Positions 51,789 to 59,640 of a DNA stretch of 64,000 nt are shown here, piece by piece. The stretch comes from Mycobacterium haemophilum DSM 44634 (lineage in GTDB: Bacteria > Actinomycetota > Actinomycetes > Mycobacteriales > Mycobacteriaceae). The notes beneath the pieces were generated by a model. That model did not search any database, was not told the origin of the DNA, and saw only the letters and a program-made list of their open reading frames with translations. Where the stretch lies: the NCBI RefSeq assembly GCF_000340435.2, contig NZ_CP011883.2, positions 1,906,687-1,970,686 of the forward strand, given 5' to 3'. The position numbers and the translations under genes are program-made. Numbering within the stretch: position 1 is the first letter of the stretch; each line of letters begins with the position of its first letter.

Positions 51789-52466
51789 GTGATTGAAAAG
51801 TCGACGGGCACCAGCACCCGGCGCAGGCGCCGCGCGGTCAGCGACGAGGACAAGTCAGAGCGGCGCGACGAGATTATGGCGGCTGCCAAAGAAGTCTTCG
51901 CCCGCAAGGGTTTTCACGCTACGGCTATTGCTGACATCGCCAAACAGGCCGGCCTGGCCTACGGTTCGATCTATTGGTATTTCGATTCGAAGGATGAGCT
52001 GTTCCACGCATTGATGGCGGTCGAGGAGAGCGCGCTTCGTGCGCACGTCTTGGCGGCGCTGGCAGCGCTGGCCGCAGACGCCGGGGGAGAGGCGCGATTT
52101 CGCTGTGCCGTGCAGGCAACGTTGGAGTTCTTCGACGCCGACAAAGCCGCCGTCAGACTGCTTTTTAGAGACGCCTATGCGCTCGGCAACCGATGCGAAA
52201 AGCACCTCGGCGGCATCTACGAGCGGTTCATCGACGACATCGAGACCGTCATCGTCGCCTGCCAAGAGCGTGGCGAGGTGGTGGCCGCTCCGCCCAGGAT
52301 GGCGGCATACACGCTGGCGGCGCTGGTCGGGCAGTTGGCGCACCGACGGCTGAGCACCGACGACGGCGTCACCGCCCCTCAGGTCGCCGACTTCGTCGTT
52401 TCACTCGTGCTGGACGGGCTGCGGCCGCGAGTATTGCCGGGCGAGCCCGGGTCGGCTGCGGGCTAA
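51789..52466 (+). CDS. TetR-family transcriptional regulator (Rv1534-like)
   Basis: 225 residues. After a basic N-terminal tail (about 25 residues) comes the helix-turn-helix FHATAIADIAKQAGLAYGS with IYWYFDSKDELFHALM. The ligand-binding domain follows (about 85-225). Length equals Rv1534. The GTG start stands only just behind GAAAGG, so the true start could be a few codons downstream. It probably regulates itself and the adjacent FMN enzyme. The effector is unknown. Confidence 0.9.
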   Translation: MIEKSTGTSTRRRRRAVSDEDKSERRDEIMAAAKEVFARKGFHATAIADIAKQAGLAYGSIYWYFDSKDELFHALMAVEESALRAHVLAALAALAADAGGEARFRCAVQATLEFFDADKAAVRLLFRDAYALGNRCEKHLGGIYERFIDDIETVIVACQERGEVVAAPPRMAAYTLAALVGQLAHRRLSTDDGVTAPQVADFVVSLVLDGLRPRVLPGEPGSAAG

Positions 52467-52599
52467 CGCGTTGGCGCCGGTCAGTGGCCCGAAACTGGCC
52501 AAAACCTGTGTAGACCCGTAATGAAAGCATAAAAAATCACGAACCACCCCCTGCCCACATTGACCGGTTCGTGCTTGGTCATGCATCATCGGTCAGGTA

Positions 52600-52760
52600 A
52601 GCACCTCGTTAGGTGAGGCTTCCACGCAAATATAGGCCACTGACCCCGAACGTCGAAAGACGCCCCGGGTCAGGACAGCTCCTCCCGGCTTAAGGGTTGA
52701 GCCCAGGTGGCTTCCGGATCTACCGGACACGTTGTGTGGTGCCAAAGCTCTGACGAGTGG
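52600..52760 (+). promoter_or_regulatory. M-box (ykoK-type) Mg2+ riboswitch aptamer
   Basis: Matches the M-box consensus at many points in order: CGTTAGGTGAGGCTTC, ATATAGGCCACTGACCCCG, ACGTCGAAAGACGCC, GGGTCAGGACAGCTCC, GGCTTAAGGGTTGAG, and GCCAAAGCTCTGACGAG at the 3' end. M-boxes sense Mg2+ and usually switch off transport or related genes when Mg2+ is plentiful. In M. tuberculosis such an element is known upstream of Rv1535, and a homologue of that gene begins at 53075 here, 315 bp downstream. Confidence 0.93.
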
Positions 52761-52813
52761 GGTGCGGATTTCCGACAGTTCGTCGGTTCTGTACTCCGGT
52801 GGTGCGCATGGAT

Positions 52814-52831
52814 CGTGCGGATACCCGCATG
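52814..52831 (+). terminator. Hairpin between M-box and the small leader ORF
   Basis: CGTGCGG and CCGCATG form a 7-bp stem (one G-U pair) with a 4-base loop. It lies 54 nt after the aptamer and just before the leader ribosome site. It could be part of the expression platform (an intrinsic terminator without U-tract) or simply a stable element. Confidence 0.4.
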
Positions 52832-52860
52832 CGGCGCGATTGTGAGGAGGTGAGGGACGT

Positions 52861-52941
52861 ATGAGTTCCAGTGATAGTCCGGGGCGATATCCGGACTGTG
52901 TTTCGTCCCGATCCGGCCTCCGCCGCGCCACTCACCACTGA
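52861..52941 (+). CDS. Candidate 26-codon leader peptide (uORF) in the M-box leader
   Basis: ATG followed by 25 codons and TGA: MSSSDSPGRYPDC then a Ser/Arg-rich end (RRATHH). A strong ribosome site GAGGAGGTGAGG is placed upstream at suitable spacing, better than that of many genes here. It lies after the M-box and 133 bp before the Rv1535-like gene. No homology can be judged at this length. It may couple translation to riboswitch output or be non-functional. Confidence 0.5.
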   Translation: MSSSDSPGRYPDCVSSRSGLRRATHH

Positions 52942-53074
52942 GTGGCCGCACCCAGAACATGGGGTAGGCAACGCTAATTGCCTTATCGGCCAAGCGTTCT
53001 TGGATCGGAACCACGACAGGACGGGACACATCAGTCCATTTGTGCTCGTGTTGAATTCCGTCTAGGAGGCGATC

Positions 53075-53383
53075 ATGACCGCAGCTTTGCACGACGAAGT
53101 GGTAACCGCAGCGCCAGCGCCGAGGCTAACGGTGGTGCGCGCTGCATCTTCGACTCAGATCCGAGCGCCCAAGAAGGCGGTGCGTCGGCTTAACGACCAG
53201 CCGTTCGGCGCCGGAGGCGACCCGCTGGTGGATGGCGCCGCTCACTTGTTGAGCATCCCGGTGCGCCACCTATACGCGGTGCTGTTGCGTATCGGGCTAC
53301 TCGAAATCCAGGTCCAGTCCAATGAAGCAGGAGCAACCAAATCTCGGTCGGTGCACGGGTGCCCGGCCGGTCGGCTGCGTTGA
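53075..53383 (+). CDS. Rv1535-like small protein under M-box control
   Basis: 102 residues, ATG 53075 with AGGAGG 5 nt upstream. The N-terminal part is Ala/Val-rich and basic (RAPKKAVRRLND). A helical segment (HLLSIPVRHLYAVLLRIGLLEIQVQ) is mildly hydrophobic. No known domain. M. tuberculosis Rv1535 is shorter (about 78 residues), so the last ~25 residues here are extra or divergent. It is the gene expected to respond to Mg2+ through the M-box. Convergent with the PPE gene. Confidence 0.8.
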   Translation: MTAALHDEVVTAAPAPRLTVVRAASSTQIRAPKKAVRRLNDQPFGAGGDPLVDGAAHLLSIPVRHLYAVLLRIGLLEIQVQSNEAGATKSRSVHGCPAGRLR

Positions 53384-53453
53384 CGACGCGGCCATCAGTC
53401 TTTGATTGGCGGAAATCGTTGCAACGTGCGTCGCTCGATCGGACGTATGCTCG

Positions 53454-54671
53454 TTAACTCGCCTCGCCCACCAAGTTCGGCCCCCAGCTAGCCGGTAACA
53501 TCGGCACTTGCGGGCCGCCGCCGAGCTCACTACCACCCAACACCGTCAACCCGGCCGGCCGCCCAACGGATTCTTTGCCAACGGTCCCGGCAAAGCCCAA
53601 GGTGCCTGCACCCCGGTCAGTAGTCTCCACCGACGCCGATGTGTTCGTCGGAGCCGACGCCACGGCCGACACCATCCTCGCCCCCGGCGGCTCACTGGCC
53701 ACCGGTCGCACCCCAGCAGACTCACCTCGCAGCGGCGCCACTGCGGGTTGTGCAGCAACAGATCCTCCGTATGCGGCCACTTCGATAGGCACCGCGCTCG
53801 CCTGCTCCGCGAGGTACTGGCTAATGCCGATCGGCAAGGACGTCGGCAACGACGTCGCCAACGCAATCGGCCCGCCAATCACCGAGCCGATTAGCAGCAA
53901 TGGCGGTGTGAGGACGAGGAACACCGGGCTCAAGATGATCGCGACGATCGTGAAGACGATCGCCTCTACCACGATAATGAACGGCAGGAGGATCGCGATG
54001 ATGATCGTGTAGGCCACGACTGCAAACAGCAACTCGAGCGATATCAGAATGATCTGAATCAATATCTCCAAGATGATAACGATGATCGGGGGTAGTGCCG
54101 CCACCGCAGCGGGGGCGCTGGCCGCGCCGACGCCGGCGTTGAGCAATAGTGGCGCCGGTGTGGTCCGTGGTGCCGACGCCAGTGCCGCGCTCGAGGCCGC
54201 CTCATAGCTGCTCATCGTCGTGGCCGCCTGGATCCACATCCGCGCATAGTCGGCCTCATTGAGGGTGATTGGGATCGTGTTGATGCCAAAGAAATTCGTC
54301 CCCAACAGCACCGCATGGGTGACATGGTTAGCGGCCAGCTCCGGCAACGTCGGCATCGCCGCCAGTGCACCGACATACGCAGTAGCTACCGCCTCATGCT
54401 GAGCAGCCGCGTCCGCGCAGTCGGCGCTGGTCTTAGTCAACCAGGCCACATACGGCGCATGTGCGGCCACGTAGCTTTCCGCGCTCGGACCCTCCCATGC
54501 CCCAGCCGACACCCCATCTAGCACTGCAGTGAGTTCTGCTGCCGTCAAAGCGTATTCGGTGCTCAGTGACGTCCATGCTGCCGCGGCCGCTTGAAGTGAA
54601 CCCGGGCCCGGGCCGGCGCTGAGCAACGCCGAAGTCACTTCCGGCGGCACGGCAATCCAGGGCGCCGTCAT
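53454..54671 (-). CDS. PPE family protein with a long hydrophobic central segment
   Basis: 405 residues. The PPE motif is at residues 9-11 (AVPPEV) and the WxG motif at Trp59-x-Gly61, in the usual helical PPE domain of about 180 residues. Residues about 195-267 are almost purely hydrophobic (Ile/Leu/Val with scattered Glu), enough for two or three membrane passes, which is unusual in this family. The C-terminus ends [17 protein letters not shown]. No PE gene or ESX genes are adjacent, so its export partner must lie elsewhere. It converges with the M-box-controlled gene but is on the other strand and so is not under that riboswitch. Confidence 0.9.
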   Translation of the reverse strand: MTAPWIAVPPEVTSALLSAGPGPGSLQAAAAAWTSLSTEYALTAAELTAVLDGVSAGAWEGPSAESYVAAHAPYVAWLTKTSADCADAAAQHEAVATAYVGALAAMPTLPELAANHVTHAVLLGTNFFGINTIPITLNEADYARMWIQAATTMSSYEAASSAALASAPRTTPAPLLLNAGVGAASAPAAVAALPPIIVIILEILIQIILISLELLFAVVAYTIIIAILLPFIIVVEAIVFTIVAIILSPVFLVLTPPLLLIGSVIGGPIALATSLPTSLPIGISQYLAEQASAVPIEVAAYGGSVAAQPAVAPLRGESAGVRPVASEPPGARMVSAVASAPTNTSASVETTDRGAGTLGFAGTVGKESVGRPAGLTVLGGSELGGGPQVPMLPASWGPNLVGEAS

Positions 54672-55108
54672 ATCAAACCGCCCGAGGTCACGGACGCCGC
54701 GGCCGCGGTCAAACCTTCAGGAACCGCTCTTCGGGCCACTACTTATACCCCTCGCCTCTATCTCGCCGGCTAGCCACTGCCGAAGCGTTGGTTGGGCCAA
54801 CGGACTGGGCGCAACCGCACGTACAGACTATTGATTTTGGTAACTATAGATGGTGTTAATAGTTCGCGAGTGGTTACGGTTCCGTAGGTTCTTCAGCCAA
54901 TAAAGATACGTACCCGTATGTTGTATGACCTCACGCTCGGCCACGTAACTAGACTACACGGATTAGCCATCAACGGTTACTTATTGCGAAGTGTTGTGGT
55001 CACTCCTTCAACTGGGAACAAATTTTTCTTCCTGGCGGGGGCTGACCGGAATCGCCGGGTAGCGTAAACTGCTTTTTACCCTTATTGCTTCAGCGGATAG
55101 TGAGGACC
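54672..55108. other. Divergent intergenic region, AT-rich
   Basis: 437 bp between the PPE gene and the glycosyltransferase gene. It is clearly richer in A and T than the surroundings (54820-55080). The glycosyltransferase start is preceded by GTGAGGACC. No gene, RNA or inverted repeat is convincing. Confidence 0.5.
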
Positions 55109-55939
55109 ATGGCTAAGCGGTCACCAGTTGTTGCGGCCATTCCAAATTACAATATGGGCGGTAACCTTCGTCGGCTACTGCCGCAATTACTTGCGCAGCC
55201 CTATGATCGGATCTTTGTGCTCGATGATGCCTCCACCGACCAAAGTGTTGAGGTCGTCAATGAGTTTGGCAATGAAGTAAAGTTGCTAAGAAATCCTCAA
55301 AACGGCGGTGCGGGCGCCACTCGTAATCAGATAATTGACCATGTCGGAGATGAAAACATCATTCACTTCATTGACGCTGATATGGACTTGCAGACAGCCG
55401 ACGCCCCCGCCGTCGCGAGAGAAGTTTTCGCGCGCTATGCCGATCGGGGAGTCGGTATGGTTGGGGGGTTAGTCAGTCGGCTCGACGGTACTCAGGAACC
55501 GCACAACTATGGTGCGGTGTTTTCGCTATTGGGAAGCATCTCGTCGGGCTTCCCTTGGATGATCTACAGCTTGCGGGATAAACCGCGGCTCGCCCGCGCC
55601 GTGCAACGAGTGATTGCGCCGATCACGAAGGGGTGGCCGAACATACTTGAGCCCCCTATTCCCAAGCCGGCTTACTGGGTTCACGAGGGAAATATGTTGG
55701 TTAATGCCGGCTTATTTAGATCGGTTGGCGGCTATGACCCGATGCTACGGTCACACGAGATTCAAGACTTGGCGATACGCTTGGAAAAGATGGGCATCAA
55801 GCGGCAGTTCGATCCGGCTATCAAGGTCGTTCATCACCACATTGACGTTAGGGGCTGGAACCGTCACATCTGGGCAAACAAGGCCGCGCTTGCGATAGTG
55901 CATAAGCATGGGCTATATCGTTTTCTGACTGAACGCTAA
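55109..55939 (+). CDS. Family 2 glycosyltransferase with AT-rich codon use
   Basis: 276 residues from ATG 55109. VVAAIPNYNMGGNLRRLLPQ, VLDDASTDQSVEVV and IHFIDADMDLQTAD show the GT2 donor-site motifs (DAD). The C-terminal acceptor block includes WVHEGNMLVNAGLFRSVGGY. Codon use has many A/T third positions (for example AAT, TTA, ATA), unlike the neighbouring genes, consistent with acquisition from elsewhere. No membrane helices. The product is unknown. It lies in the part of the locus that also holds acyltransferases. Confidence 0.85.
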   Translation: MAKRSPVVAAIPNYNMGGNLRRLLPQLLAQPYDRIFVLDDASTDQSVEVVNEFGNEVKLLRNPQNGGAGATRNQIIDHVGDENIIHFIDADMDLQTADAPAVAREVFARYADRGVGMVGGLVSRLDGTQEPHNYGAVFSLLGSISSGFPWMIYSLRDKPRLARAVQRVIAPITKGWPNILEPPIPKPAYWVHEGNMLVNAGLFRSVGGYDPMLRSHEIQDLAIRLEKMGIKRQFDPAIKVVHHHIDVRGWNRHIWANKAALAIVHKHGLYRFLTER

Positions 55940-55976
55940 CGCTTGCCGATTTATGTGACGGTCCGCAAGGTCCAAA

Positions 55977-57347
55977 CTATTCTTCTATTTCAGCAGTCAA
56001 TTCATAGTCGGCAAGGGCTTGTTCTAGCATTGCGCGCAAGTACTTCTTCGAGTTTTCGATGCCGGGCTGGTAGGCGATAGATCTAATGAAGAGCCTCCCA
56101 TTGATTCGTCCTGAACAAATATACAGCTGCCCGTTTCCGTCCTCGATGTTTCGCCTAGTGGCGCCTTGATTGAATAGCGCGCCGGAACAGTAGTCAGCGT
56201 CGGCGCCGTCGATATTGGCCATGGCTGGATACATATCTCTCATGTTCGAACAGCAGACGGGCAAATCCGAATTGCCCAGAGCAAGGCCTTCCATCTTCCT
56301 GGCCAACCATTTAGGCGTCAGCGGCGTCAGTGGAAGCGATTTGAGGAGTTCGTTTGGGGCCTGCTGCAGGGCGGCAAGACTCTGCGCCATTTCGTTGCGG
56401 ATAACCGGCAAATCTGTCGCACGGGTTGGGTCGACGCGAAAAGTAACCGATGTCAGGGCATTCCCGCGCGTATCGTCCGGGGCACGTTCACTGACAGGCA
56501 CTGTTATCGTAACGCCGCCGTCGGTAGCGTTAACTCGCCCTAATAGTTCAGCGAGTCTTGCGGCGAACCCAATGAAAAGCGAACTGCTGTTCCCGCCGAG
56601 GTCGACTGCGCGAGCATCCCATTCGGCCAGATCGCAGAAAACGGTAACGGCAGGCAACACTATGGGTTCATCATCGTCGGGTTGCGGTGCAGCGAACGGG
56701 GGCGATTCGGATAGGCCCGCGGTGTCGCGGCCGCGCCTGACCACGATCACTATGATGGCGATAAGTGCCCTAAAGACCGCGGGCAGCCCGCGGAGGGTGT
56801 CGAGGCCGTCAACAAGCAGTGCTCGTAGTCGATTGCGCGACCGTGGGGGTGGATAGCCGAAATCCCGTGTCCGGCCGTTGACGGCTTCGTTCACCGCGAC
56901 GCAAAAACCCACACCATCTACCACAGTATGGGAAAACACCACAGTGACCGCGGTCCCGCCCTCCTCGAGGCGGAGAACTCCGATATGCCAGCACGGTCCG
57001 TGCTCGGGATCGATCGGAATCTGTGCGCGTTCATCCAACCACGTGCCGATGTCGGTACGAGGCCGAGGCCACGCAGCGACGTCGATATCCGGTGGTTCAT
57101 GGCACATGACCCAACGGTGTCGGCCAAACGGCAACGGCGAACATTCAATTCGGCGCCCAAGCAGTCCATGGCCAAGGTTTTCGTTGAAACGGCGCAAACC
57201 ATCCATATCGACGGCGCGATCGTAAAGGCACGTCCATTGGCCTACAGTTTCAACACCCGTCGCTCGTAACCGAAGAAAAGACGCTTGATCAAGAAATGCA
57301 AGCCTGTTGTCCGTCCTAGCCAAGGATCCAGTTGGCCTAGGTTCCAT
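55977..57347 (-). CDS. WS/DGAT-PapA-like acyltransferase, paralogue 2
   Basis: 456 residues. Catalytic His140-x-x-x-Asp144-Gly145 in FSHTVVDGVGF. It is a paralogue of the 47650-49008 protein: both begin with NRL(S/A)F(A/L)DQ, share LGRRIE/MGRRIERSPLPFGRHRW and VPVSERAPDDTRGN-type blocks, and end with YQPGIENSK. It would transfer an acyl group in the LOS or related lipid pathway. ATG start. It is convergent with the GT2 gene and co-directional with the PapA gene behind it. Confidence 0.82.
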   Translation of the reverse strand: MEPRPTGSLARTDNRLAFLDQASFLRLRATGVETVGQWTCLYDRAVDMDGLRRFNENLGHGLLGRRIECSPLPFGRHRWVMCHEPPDIDVAAWPRPRTDIGTWLDERAQIPIDPEHGPCWHIGVLRLEEGGTAVTVVFSHTVVDGVGFCVAVNEAVNGRTRDFGYPPPRSRNRLRALLVDGLDTLRGLPAVFRALIAIIVIVVRRGRDTAGLSESPPFAAPQPDDDEPIVLPAVTVFCDLAEWDARAVDLGGNSSSLFIGFAARLAELLGRVNATDGGVTITVPVSERAPDDTRGNALTSVTFRVDPTRATDLPVIRNEMAQSLAALQQAPNELLKSLPLTPLTPKWLARKMEGLALGNSDLPVCCSNMRDMYPAMANIDGADADYCSGALFNQGATRRNIEDGNGQLYICSGRINGRLFIRSIAYQPGIENSKKYLRAMLEQALADYELTAEIEE

Positions 57348-57452
57348 TGTGCGCCTAACCTTTCACTTCTCACACGGGTAGCCGAGGCGCTGTGGCCCGT
57401 GTGTCGAGGTCATTGGCGTGGTCGGCAACCGCTTGGGCGCCGCGCGTTTGCT

Positions 57453-58994
57453 TTATCCGGTGCGCCGTCGGCTCAAGATGGGTACGGGTGTGGCGGCTTC
57501 GCAACTCGAGTGGCGACTGAACGAAGGGTGCGTCTGAGCCCCATTGCGGCGCGGAATTCCCACCAAACTGTGGCCCTCAGCGACGCGGACAAACGCGGAT
57601 TTCATCGCCTCTATATAGCGGGTAACTGATTCGCGGGCGATCGGGTTGCTCGGGAACAAAACCGTCAATTGGGTCTCGTGCTCAAGTCGATTCACCCGTA
57701 TGTCGACTTGCCCCATCATCCCACCGTCGTTGCAGATCCTGAAGTGCAAACCGTCCACTTGGGAGTTGGCAAGAGCGGAAATCGGGGGAATGCCGGCGTC
57801 CAGGTAAAACAGGAGGGGCGCTCCCCACTGCCCCTGCCGCAACCACGGCACCAGCTCTAATGCGCGGTCCAGCGGCACATCCGCGACGTCTCGTCCGGAG
57901 TCGAACGACGTCTGGGCGGCCTTGGCGATCTCCCGGAAAGACGATCCGGTGGCGGGGACCGTGATCGGAACAAAGCCGGTGAACCAGCCCGTTGTCATGA
58001 AGTCAGCTGGACTGCGGCGGATATCGATTGGGATGATCGCGTAATACGTGTCGGCTCCGGTGAGTTTGTGTTCGACCACGGCGGAGATCGCGAACACGCC
58101 GCCGCAGAACCGTGCGCCCACAGATAAGCAAGCGGATTCGAATGCAGCGGTCTGCCGCTCGTCCATCAACTGCACGCCCATAATTTCGCAGGGCGCAGAG
58201 GTATCACCGAGTGGCAGCGGGAATTCGGGAAGGGATCCGTCGGTAGCCTCGAAGAATCTGGCCCATTCGCGTACCGCGGGGGAATCTATGGTGAGCGTGG
58301 CTGCGTGCTGGTGCTGCCGGACACAGTAATCGTGATAGCTGCCCGCCTCTGCCAACCGGAGTGGCGCTCCGCCTCTGACCAACGCGACGTACATCATATG
58401 GATTTCTGCGAACGCGACGCCGATGAACATGGCGTCGCAATGCAGATGGTCAATCGCAAAGCAGAAGGTGAAGTGATCGGCGTGCTGAATGATCGAGAAG
58501 CGGAAGCAATCCCACTGCAGCGGGTTCGGGGTAGCCAACAGGTGGCTTCGCCATTCGCCTGGCCCGCTTAGCTCGCCATGTCGAATTGGGACAAACTGGA
58601 GATCGTTGGGATTGCTGATCGTCCGCCGCACGAAGTGGCTGGTGGCGGTATGTTCGAACCAACTGCGGTAGGTGTCGTGGCGACGCAGGTGCGCATTGAT
58701 GACGTGCGTCATGGTGCGGATATCGCAGCGACCGGGCATGTCCCAGGCGGAAATAAGCATCCGTGACATTTCCAGACCGCGGGCGGCATATGAGCGGTAG
58801 TTACGAAGGTGGTGGGCTTGCATATAGCTGGCCGGCACCGTGCTTACCGGTGCTTGGTTGGCTTTGTCGATCGTTGCAGGGGACGGTTGCCAGGACACGA
58901 GCGAGCCCGGTTGCGGCACCCATTCCTGGAGTGGCGCAACCTCCACTTTCCCTACTCTGACCACTTTTCCTCCAAGTCGCTCAGCGATTGCCAT
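57453..58994 (-). CDS. PapA-type polyketide-associated acyltransferase
   Basis: 513 residues. Condensation-domain superfamily. The catalytic motif is His183-x-x-x-Asp187 in IDHLHCD, but the next residue is Ala, not the usual Gly. FMTTGWFTGFVPI near residue 330 matches the conserved structural motif of PapA3/PapA4-like proteins. The N-terminal VRVGKVEVAPLQEWVPQPG is typical of the group. PapA enzymes move polyketide-derived acyl chains onto sugar hydroxyls (for example trehalose in LOS). In M. tuberculosis the papA4 of this locus is truncated, whereas this one looks complete. The last 25 residues are basic and variable. Confidence 0.85.
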   Translation of the reverse strand: MAIAERLGGKVVRVGKVEVAPLQEWVPQPGSLVSWQPSPATIDKANQAPVSTVPASYMQAHHLRNYRSYAARGLEMSRMLISAWDMPGRCDIRTMTHVINAHLRRHDTYRSWFEHTATSHFVRRTISNPNDLQFVPIRHGELSGPGEWRSHLLATPNPLQWDCFRFSIIQHADHFTFCFAIDHLHCDAMFIGVAFAEIHMMYVALVRGGAPLRLAEAGSYHDYCVRQHQHAATLTIDSPAVREWARFFEATDGSLPEFPLPLGDTSAPCEIMGVQLMDERQTAAFESACLSVGARFCGGVFAISAVVEHKLTGADTYYAIIPIDIRRSPADFMTTGWFTGFVPITVPATGSSFREIAKAAQTSFDSGRDVADVPLDRALELVPWLRQGQWGAPLLFYLDAGIPPISALANSQVDGLHFRICNDGGMMGQVDIRVNRLEHETQLTVLFPSNPIARESVTRYIEAMKSAFVRVAEGHSLVGIPRRNGAQTHPSFSRHSSCEAATPVPILSRRRTG

Positions 58995-59410
58995 TCGCCC
59001 GCCGGCCGCTACGTCATCGCAGTTGTCATGATCACGTCTTCATCACGCCGCCGGCCCTGCGATAGCAATTGAGGCGAGTCGCTGCCAGCAGCCAGCTGAT
59101 GACAAACGTCGGTCGTGACCGCGCAGAGTGTGGCGGGTACTGTGGTGTGCACTATCCCCCTTCCTTATTAGTGGTCGTTCTTCACTTTTAGTGGTCGTTA
59201 GTGGTCGCGCACGCAAAAAGGCGCGACTCGACTCCGTCGGTGCAGGGTTTCTGCACCGTCGCCGTACGTATTGTTTGTCCAGCTAGTGACGTCGGCTACC
59301 TGAGACTTAGCTGAGCCTAGACGATTCTTGGTCGTTGGATTCGCGTTTCGCGAGCATTTAACTTTTCCTGGTCTCGCCTCGCCGCGGCGGTGGTGTCACA
59401 ACCCGCGCGG
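58995..59410. other. Divergent promoter region papA/ileS
   Basis: It contains three direct repeats TTAGTGGTCG at 59168, 59188 and 59198 (spacing 20 and 10 bp), and a perfect hairpin CGGTGCAG-GGTTT-CTGCACCG at 59238-59258. No gene is seen. The hairpin, about 150 bp upstream of the T-box, could be a terminator of readthrough on the plus strand. The repeats look like operator half-sites. Confidence 0.55.
59168..59207. repeat. Three direct repeats TTAGTGGTCG
   Basis: Exact 10-mers at 59168-59177, 59188-59197 and 59198-59207. The start-to-start distances of 20 and 10 bp would put them on the same helix face. They are 174-213 bp upstream of the papA start. The binding protein is unknown. Confidence 0.7.
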
Positions 59411-59640
59411 ACCAGTAGAATTGTCTGCAACGGCATCGATCCGGCCATCACCGGTTAGCCTTCGGAAGAACAGCGCTACGTCCTAGTAGCAGCCCAGTAG
59501 AACCGAACGGGTGGGCCCGTTACAGCCCTTGAATGAGTGGCCGTGCGTCAGCGCGCGGCAAGCGGGGTGGTACCGCGGCGCTCGCGCACCCGGCGCGTCG
59601 TCGTCCCCGTGCCTAGTTGCGTATATGGCACAGGAGACGG
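59411..59640 (+). promoter_or_regulatory. T-box riboswitch of ileS (translational type)
   Basis: The conserved T-box GGGTGGTACCGCG lies at 59565-59577 and would pair with the uncharged tRNA 3' end. Upstream, CCGG-CCATCA-CCGG (59441-59454) presents ATC, an isoleucine codon, as a likely specifier. AACGGG/CCCGTT (59506-59521) forms another stem. Near the start codon, GTGCC (59609-59613) pairs with GGCAC (59627-59631) and CC 59607-59608 with GG of the AGGAG ribosome site. So translation rather than termination is probably controlled, as known for actinobacterial ileS. Confidence 0.88.

Noticed and set aside
59085..59135. Possible copy of the conserved promoter block upstream of papA
   Set aside because: CCAGCAGC and ACGTCGG match copy 3, but the spacing between them and the rest of the block do not.
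59617..59640. Upstream start for ileS
   Set aside because: It lies inside the T-box expression platform, and the family N-terminus begins at 59641 behind AGGAG.
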